Of a DNA stretch of 64,000 bases, positions 59,101-64,000 are shown in pieces. The stretch comes from Flavobacterium poyangense (GTDB lineage Bacteria > Bacteroidota > Bacteroidia > Flavobacteriales > Flavobacteriaceae). A program made the position numbers and the translations under genes. Below the pieces are notes generated by a model, which was not told where the DNA came from, searched no databases, and saw only the letters and a program-made list of their open reading frames with translations. Location of the stretch: the NCBI RefSeq assembly GCF_011751075.1, contig NZ_JAALLN010000007.1:186001-250000 (forward strand), given 5' to 3'. How positions within the stretch are numbered: position 1 is the stretch's first letter; every line of letters starts with the position of its first letter.

Positions 59101-61420
59101 TATATTCAAAAAATAAGTTATTATTTTCGATCGTATAGCCGCAGGCCGTTTCTTTGTCCTGACCGGCAATGTAAATCATATTGGTATAATCAATTCCATT
59201 TTGATTTACCAGTTGATTTACCTTGGTGCGATATTGTCTGAAACCGTCCAGAATACCTCCGGCTTTCTCATCGGGTATCGGCCAGTCTGAATCTCCCAAA
59301 GCAATACGCAGTTTGTTCCAGATGGCGCCATTAGAATAATCTTCATCAGCTGTTTCGGTTAAAGGCAATAGAGCCAAAATTCCGGGTAGCTTAGTAAAGA
59401 AGTTAATTAATTCTTTTTTGGTATGTGTTATGTCAATACTACTCAACTTGTTGATGATACTGTCTTTTCCGAATAATACCGCCAGAATACGATGTGATCC
59501 TTTTAAAGGTGTTCCTAAAAAAAGAAGCTTAAAATTGGGACTTGCATTTAAAGTTTTCCAGGTCTGCGGATAATACGCGATAAAATCACGCACTAAAACT
59601 CCTCCCATAGAATGCCCAATAATTTTTATAGGCTTGTTGAATGTCATCAAGTCTATAATTTTTTCGTTGAAGAGTTTTGCGTTAATATCCATTGGTTGCC
59701 TCCAGTCAAATGGGAATATTACCACATCGTACGTAAAAGACAACTGATGGTATAATTTAGCATAAGACGTTTTTATAACCGATTTAGCTTTTGATTTTGT
59801 AGGATTAAGATCCGGCATTTTACGCATACCTCCACTAATGATCCTCCAGTAGTTAAGCCATAAACGAGTATCTTCTTCAACATAGATGTTAGATCCCATG
59901 ATACCCGGGAGTAAAACCACAATTGGTTTTCTTCCAGATGGTACCTTTTCGTCCGGAAAAAGTTCACCACTATCCAATCCGAAGACTCCGCGATCACTGG
60001 CCGGAACCTCGAGTTGTGCAACACTTTTATATCCCGGTATCGTTTCTCCAACCGGTGTTTTTAATGCATTCAATAAAGCCGTTTGTGTACTTATATTCAG
60101 AAAGTAATGAACATGATCTACATAACTGGCTTCTTCAAAGAAATATTGGATATTGCTTTTTCTGGGAACTCCTAAATACATTGAATCGGTATTGACTACC
60201 AAGTCATTTCTTTGTCGGTAGAACAGTTTCCCCAGAATTATTAATAGTCCGTGAAAACTGATACTTAGCTTACCATTACCCGAAATGACCATTAAGGATT
60301 TCCCATCAATAGCAGAGGAATTACTCTTGTTATTGAGCACTTTTATAAAGGGTGATCCGGGATTCATAGCTTCAAGTCCCGGTAAAGCCTCTACATTATT
60401 TTTTTCGTTTAATACAGCACTAAGGAGCTCGTGGGTTAGATCAGCAATTATATTTACTTTATCTCCTAACATATTGAATAATATGTTAATCAAATGATCA
60501 ATACGTTCCGACGCCAGTAAGGTTCCAGCCGAAGGAGAGGCAACCCTAACAAATTTTTCAACCGTAATATTTTTGTATTGAAACAGATCATCCAACTTTC
60601 GGATTTGTTCCAAATCATCAGTTCTGTTTTCTTTTTTCAGAAGTTCAATTTCTTCTTTTGAAAACCCCTTTTGGAAAGTACCGTTATTAGAAGAATATTT
60701 CGAGAGAATATCTCCAACTAATCCTCCACGCGAATGACTAACAATATGCAATGTGATATCCGTAGGTAAACTTTCAATCAAACCAACCACATTTGATAAA
60801 GGACTTTTGGTAAGGGTACGGTGTTGATAAGCTAATATATTGGTTCCGTAAAGAGCTACCATTTTGGCATAGGTCTCATTGGTTTGCAATGAACTGAATG
60901 CTCCTAAAGTATCTGAATTAGTTCCGTGTATAAAAAGAAGATAAGGCTTGTCGATTGGCTTTTTATCCGGTTTAAAGTCAACCAACTCAAACAGACTGTT
61001 TAACTGGTTAAGTCCCTCTCTTGCGTTTAAGTGTTTGTTTTCTAAATCAACAGCAATATCTTTTACCAGACGACTAATCGCGGGTTTAGTAAACACCTTG
61101 ATTACTTTTAGCATAATTTGCCCGATAATCCCTCTGTTTTCACCAGTAGCCTCTAAATAGATTGGAATCTCAAAAGCAACTCTACTATCACGTGTAGCGT
61201 TTTTAATTTCAGGGAATAATTCGTGTATGGTATCTGAATTAGCAAACCAAGCAGTACCATCTTCATACACAAACTGAAGATATTCGTTGGTTTTATCGAG
61301 AGTGATTTCTTCGGCACGATTTGCTCCTCGGGTATCAGAGCCAATATAATAGGTTTTTACCGCATTTTGGGAGTCAATTTGGACTTCTTTTACCGGAAAT
61401 TTAATCAATTGGTTTTTCAT
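56123..61420 (-). CDS. Giant CHAT-protease protein with two alpha/beta-hydrolase domains
   Basis: 1765 residues, no signal peptide. Domains in order: a beta-rich N-terminus (about 1-150); an alpha/beta hydrolase with LLFIHGTNSDT (His165) and nucleophile Ser230 in SHSRGGLVGD (DUF7379-like); a second, LCAT-like hydrolase with LLPGIMGSNIY (about 503-513) and Ser604 in IGHSMGGVLVRD; a region (about 870-1060) with VMAGHFKNEAIVYAEKSID, GAIIVGLGEPGKL and LIGSGYGGLSI, like the macro-type N-domain of M17 peptidases; a CHAT domain with His1294 (IHLAGHG) and Cys1335 (VNCCHLG), the caspase-type dyad; and a helical, TPR-like tail (about 1430-1765). This points to a signal-activated protease and lipase or esterase. 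The target and trigger are unknown. Confidence 0.88.
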   Translation of the reverse strand: MKNQLIKFPVKEVQIDSQNAVKTYYIGSDTRGANRAEEITLDKTNEYLQFVYEDGTAWFANSDTIHELFPEIKNATRDSRVAFEIPIYLEATGENRGIIGQIMLKVIKVFTKPAISRLVKDIAVDLENKHLNAREGLNQLNSLFELVDFKPDKKPIDKPYLLFIHGTNSDTLGAFSSLQTNETYAKMVALYGTNILAYQHRTLTKSPLSNVVGLIESLPTDITLHIVSHSRGGLVGDILSKYSSNNGTFQKGFSKEEIELLKKENRTDDLEQIRKLDDLFQYKNITVEKFVRVASPSAGTLLASERIDHLINILFNMLGDKVNIIADLTHELLSAVLNEKNNVEALPGLEAMNPGSPFIKVLNNKSNSSAIDGKSLMVISGNGKLSISFHGLLIILGKLFYRQRNDLVVNTDSMYLGVPRKSNIQYFFEEASYVDHVHYFLNISTQTALLNALKTPVGETIPGYKSVAQLEVPASDRGVFGLDSGELFPDEKVPSGRKPIVVLLPGIMGSNIYVEEDTRLWLNYWRIISGGMRKMPDLNPTKSKAKSVIKTSYAKLYHQLSFTYDVVIFPFDWRQPMDINAKLFNEKIIDLMTFNKPIKIIGHSMGGVLVRDFIAYYPQTWKTLNASPNFKLLFLGTPLKGSHRILAVLFGKDSIINKLSSIDITHTKKELINFFTKLPGILALLPLTETADEDYSNGAIWNKLRIALGDSDWPIPDEKAGGILDGFRQYRTKVNQLVNQNGIDYTNMIYIAGQDKETACGYTIENNNLFFEYTREGDHSVTWELGIPKELKEKKQVYFSTITHGDLANAPSLFPAIEELLSKGITSKLSQVKPSFRDGSSTFRVTEHFDFDLSENGLENTILGVGSSKEITTNQNPVAVSISYGDLSYATFHVMAGHFKNEAIVYAEKSIDKNLNSILKYKQSIGSYPGDIGTNEIINSDNPFFKGAIIVGLGEPGKLTSYSLTKTIEIGVTDYLLKLCSSKNCPDSVGISTLLIGSGYGGLSIQNSTRAIIEGINKANNNIASLTDNSQCRVSNLEFIEQDELNAVNCLFAAKKLELDKNETHNIFLEKNTIKKLFGAKKKFRLENANDWWNRITIKTQTTSVNKKVLKRLNFNATTADARQEENELFSSTALIDIFIKEMSVNNNWSGQHAQTLFELMIPNDFKDQLKRKGSIIWVLDKESAAYPWELLQDNSANAKPVCIEAGMIRQLVTKNYRLQINRVTNEKALIVADPLLNSTTINQLAGAAREGQAVENLMNYRNYDCKSLINRSATEIISALFSEGYKIIHLAGHGVYDPENPERTGMVIGDEIFLTPSQIKQMSNVPEFVFVNCCHLGKIEAVDDQLYQQRYQLAANIGTQLIEIGAKAVIIAGWQVDDSAAEKFATVFYDEFFDGSSFGNAVKKARTAIYDTTDSKNNTWGAYQCYGDPYYKLDKRQSKVVKEEKNYIIEEEVVIDLENLLNTLDVRDTQLNDVLENLKIISDGRVKATIASSTKITELEALIYYELGMYQQADLKFETLKNTEDAKFSVLALEKFCNNKAHLYFENYLKNSDSAVALKGLGELEKYYGLLSQINDTSERKCLLGGTLKRIGFISKTTTEKTKAYERAIGLYKIAFDNSQKFYALNNYLIFQTILDMDKPAAQWKISSTEKVAYKNALINKIQELGDAQINMDYWEKADYNCSKLVLFFLDPKMYKEEVEWEKLFHSYKETREKYGSIGKKKAEISNLTLILGAFDILKSDKEGILINKQAQQLKTKIGLLKLQ

Positions 61421-61970
61421 TGTTTAGTATTAAGTTAACGGGAATAAAAATGAATTTTAAGTATTCATCAGCACAGCATATAAATAATTGTTTTACTAAG
61501 GCAGTGTAGGAACGCGCTATTTTATGTTCTGCTATTTTTTATTTCAATAAAACAGCATAACACTTTGATTTGCTATTAAATGAAACAGAAAAATAAAGGC
61601 ATATAAAAAATCCTTTTTCTATGTAATAGAAAAAAATCAGGAAGAAAACTTAATTTTTGGATTACAAATTAATTGTCCCTAAGATACTCAAAATTAACGA
61701 TACATAGAAAGCAATAAAAGAGTATTTATACCTGTTTTATTTACTTTATTACTTTAAAAATAAGCAAAATAGCTTTTTTTGCCCTTACAACTGGAGTTTT
61801 TATAAAAAATAACATTACATACTTTGTTTATATACACAAAAGATAAATTATAAGTATATCAAAACATTAAAAAAATACTAAAAAATCCATTTCCTAAAAA
61901 TCTCCTGACATAGGGTTGTCACCGGCCATGATTTTATTTGCATTATAAAACAAATTAAACCACATAAAGT
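61421..61970. other. Divergent intergenic region
   Basis: 550 bases, very AT-rich, between the CHAT gene (minus) and the DinB gene (plus). It must contain both promoters. I found no exact TAnnTTTG match. Nothing coding is seen. Confidence 0.45.
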
Positions 61971-62462
61971 ATGGAACTTATTAAATTATTACAGAAAGAA
62001 ATAGAGCAGGAAGCAATAACAACCCGTAAAATGCTTAGCCGCATTCCTTCAGATAAACTGGACTGGCAGCCACATCCCAAAAGTATGGCACTTAAAAACC
62101 TAGCCGCTCATATTGCCGAATTGCCGGCATGGTTAGAAATGATTATTGATACCGACGAACTTGATTTTGAAAAGAATCCATATAGCCCTCCCGCCGCTCA
62201 ATCTACAGAAGAAATTCTGGTCTTTTTTGAAGAAACACTTAAAAATGGAGAAGAAGCTTTAGAACGTGCAGATGTAAAAAACTTTTCAAAAGAATGGGTT
62301 TTACGTAATGGTGATCAAATCTATAGCAGAGACACCAAATATGAAGTAATTAGAATGGTTTATTCTCAAATTGTACATCACAGAGCACAACTAGGTGTTT
62401 ATTTAAGACTACTTAACGTACCAATCCCGGGAAGTTACGGACCTAGCGCTGACGAGATGTAG
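61971..62462 (+). CDS. DinB-family protein
   Basis: 163 residues. A four-helix DinB fold with possible metal ligands: His in NLAAHIAELP (about residue 48) and the pair in IVHHRAQLGVYLRLL (about 135-149). Members of the family are metal-dependent enzymes, including thiol transferases, but most are uncharacterised. The end PGSYGPSADE is typical. A terminator follows at 62491-62519, so it is a single-gene unit. Confidence 0.95.
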   Translation: MELIKLLQKEIEQEAITTRKMLSRIPSDKLDWQPHPKSMALKNLAAHIAELPAWLEMIIDTDELDFEKNPYSPPAAQSTEEILVFFEETLKNGEEALERADVKNFSKEWVLRNGDQIYSRDTKYEVIRMVYSQIVHHRAQLGVYLRLLNVPIPGSYGPSADEM

Positions 62463-62490
62463 GTTTCTAAATATAAGTATTCAGTTAGTT

Positions 62491-62519
62491 AGCCCCATTT
62501 TAATCAGATGGGGCTTTTT
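62491..62519 (+). terminator. Terminator of the DinB gene
   Basis: An 8-bp stem AGCCCCAT/ATGGGGCT with a 9-base loop and a five-T tract. Confidence 0.95.
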
Positions 62520-62829
62520 GCCTCTATTTTCTATAATGATAAGCTACCTACAACAAAACAAAAATGGCAGATCAGTCTGGAACTTTATATCAATCTGAGC
62601 AGGACTAACAAATCTAGATATGAAAATTGTATCAAAATGAAATGGTTTTATCATTTTGAAAAGACTTTCATTATTTTTAAAGAAATCGATCACTTTTAAA
62701 ACGTCTTGTAATCAAACACTTAAACACTTTCTCTCTACTACTGGAATGCATATTGCACTTACCAATACATCCTTCTAATTGATACTATATTTCATAGTAA
62801 TCACAAAACCAGAAGTGTATCAAAATCAT

Positions 62830-63492
62830 ATGAAAACCAGATATATTGATGTACTTATTTCAAGTAAAGGTTTGCAGTTTACAAACTCACAAACAGACAT
62901 AAAAAATGGAGTGCCTAATTGTGAAACTCCCGAACTACATTCTGATTTTACTGTTAGAATAGCAACAGCAAAAGATAGTTTTTACAGTACCGAAATCTAC
63001 CAGGTTACTTTCTCATCAGCCAAAGATAGAGGAACAGGGATCTCAGGCAGATCTCCGGAATTTCTAGCTGAAAAAATGAAGAGTGGCGATGCAGTAATTG
63101 CTTTTGCGGCAGATGGAAGTTGGGCAGGTTTTTCTTTTATTTCAGCTTGGGATGAAGGACGCTATGTTTCTAATTCAGGTTTAATAGTTGCTCCACTGTT
63201 CAGGCATACCGGATTGGCTAAAAGAATTAAAGAAAAAATCTTCAGTTTAAGTAGAGATAAATATCCAAAAGCTATTATCTTTAGTTTGACGAGCGGTCTG
63301 GCTGTAATGAAATTAAACCATGAACTCGGTTTCGAACCGGTCACGTACTCAGAGCTGACTGCTGAACCCAATTTCTGGGAAAACTGCAAGTCATGTGTAA
63401 ACTGTTTGATACTTGAGAGTAAAAACAGAAAAAACTGCTTGTGCACAGCAATGTCTTACGATCCTCTCAAAAGCGAGAATAATAATCGTTAG
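62830..63492 (+). CDS. GNAT-family N-acetyltransferase with C-terminal Cys motif
   Basis: 220 residues from the ATG at 62830; an upstream in-frame ATG at 62779 adds 17 residues of uncertain value. The GNAT core is visible: strands ending SNSGLIVAPLFRHTGLAKR (the acetyl-CoA-binding beta-4/alpha-3 region) and IIFSLTSGLAVMKLNHELGF. The tail FWENCKSCVNCLI and KNCLCTAMSYDP holds about five Cys, a possible metal site. Homologues with this tail occur at the start of arginine-biosynthesis clusters in Bacteroidota, but no arg gene follows within the window. Substrate unknown. Confidence 0.85.
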   Translation: MKTRYIDVLISSKGLQFTNSQTDIKNGVPNCETPELHSDFTVRIATAKDSFYSTEIYQVTFSSAKDRGTGISGRSPEFLAEKMKSGDAVIAFAADGSWAGFSFISAWDEGRYVSNSGLIVAPLFRHTGLAKRIKEKIFSLSRDKYPKAIIFSLTSGLAVMKLNHELGFEPVTYSELTAEPNFWENCKSCVNCLILESKNRKNCLCTAMSYDPLKSENNNR

Positions 63493-63805
63493 CTATTATA
63501 AACGAATTTTTTAACATATATAAGCTAGCAAACAGGAGCCTCGTTATCTTATCATATTGAGTTACTGATCATATCATTTTGATAGGTTTTCATAAGCTAA
63601 GATTTTTTAACTACTGTATTACATTGATAATCAACAATTGTTATTATTTAGTCTTTTTTGGCACAGCATTTGTCGCTTGTTTGAAAGTAAAGGAATTTAT
63701 TTTCAAATAAACCAAAATCAAATGATTCTGAAAACGAAAAGTTATTATAACTGTTTCAGGACATTAAAAAAAATAAACGTTTAACAATATTAATTTTAAA
63801 TAAAT
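63493..63805. other. Intergenic region
   Basis: About 310 bases, AT-rich. No terminator with a T tract and no gene were seen. Confidence 0.4.
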
Positions 63806-63952
63806 ATGAAAGCAAATAACACAAGAAGTAAAGCGATTACTAAATTATATGTATCCAACAAATCTATGCGAAAAAAAGACAGAGCGATCAACTTAATGGT
63901 GTTTACAATTGTTTTCTTTATTGCGGTTTTACTAATCTCCCAAATCGTTTAG
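63806..63952 (+). CDS. Small single-pass membrane protein (48 aa)
   Basis: 48 residues. A basic N-terminal half (KANNTRSKAITKLYVSNKS, then MRKKDRAIN) is followed by one hydrophobic helix (LMVFTIVFFIAVLLISQIV) running to the end. The basic residues before the helix predict a cytoplasmic N-terminus. The codon use looks ordinary and the frame is clean, but a protein this small cannot be confirmed by sequence alone. No family is recognised. Confidence 0.5.
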   Translation: MKANNTRSKAITKLYVSNKSMRKKDRAINLMVFTIVFFIAVLLISQIV

Positions 63953-64000
63953 AGCATCTCGAATCTGAAATATATCACTAAATCATTTTAAAGAGTTCAA

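Noticed and set aside
54675..61420. Genomic island integrated at tRNA-Arg
   Set aside because: No integrase and no copy of the tRNA 3' end was found, so the location beside a tRNA alone is not evidence.
62508..62699. 63-codon plus-strand frame after the DinB gene
   Set aside because: It starts inside the terminator stem and has no recognisable features.

Overview
The window looks like a chromosomal segment of a Bacteroidota bacterium, most likely a Flavobacterium-type flavobacterium. The evidence is low GC, a SusC/SusD pair, many lipoproteins with short lipoboxes ending in SC or AC, few Shine-Dalgarno sequences, several matches to the Bacteroidota -7 promoter element (TAnnTTTG), and DUF4625-type lipoproteins beside a TonB receptor. 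The genus is an inference from gene content. There is no rRNA, CRISPR array, transposase or integrase; one tRNA (Arg, anticodon ACG) is present.

Layout. 1-9.9 kb: a minus-strand run of two small paralogues, a secreted 162-aa protein, and three large proteins (1161 aa, 510 aa and more than 1100 aa, the last running off the left edge); none has a known function I can assign. 10.2-16.9 kb: mixed genes, including a PI-PLC X-domain/ricin-lectin protein, a PhzF-like isomerase, a flavin monooxygenase with a fused Cys-rich N-terminus, and lipoproteins. 17.0-22.4 kb: a seven-gene operon for a type III polyketide-synthase lipid with its own ACP, ketosynthase, dehydratase, phosphopantetheinyl transferase, methyltransferase and flavoprotein. 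22.9-28.9 kb: a probable zinc-uptake locus (beta-propeller lipoprotein, two DUF4625-like lipoproteins, a ZnuD-like TonB receptor, and a small His/Cys membrane protein). 29.2-30.8 kb: an unknown membrane protein and a VIT/CCC1 transporter.

32.1-40.5 kb: the most striking block. Five plus-strand genes encode a lipocalin-like unknown, a VioB-type ferritin-like protein, a LodA-like quinoprotein oxidase, a radical SAM/SPASM protein and a LodB-like flavoprotein. Two unrelated types of maturation enzyme, flavoprotein and radical SAM, sit next to one CTQ-type oxidase. 41.0-49.4 kb: ppdK, a SusC/SusD pair behind a long structured leader, and a cold-shock protein. 49.7-54.3 kb: a DUF1826-like protein, a membrane-anchored AraC regulator, a lipoprotein hydrolase and a class-C beta-lactamase-fold hydrolase with a SusE/F-like tail. 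54.6-61.4 kb: tRNA-Arg, an N-acetylmuramoyl-alanine amidase and a 1765-aa protein joining two alpha/beta-hydrolase domains, a macro-like region, a CHAT protease domain and a helical tail. 62.0-64.0 kb: a DinB protein, a GNAT acetyltransferase and a 48-aa membrane protein.

Non-coding sequence is unusually repeat-rich: two related inverted-repeat elements (13.5 and 22.5 kb), a perfect 29-bp inverted repeat (31.5-31.7 kb), a 36-bp tandem triplet (8.4 kb) and a ten-copy heptamer (40.55 kb).
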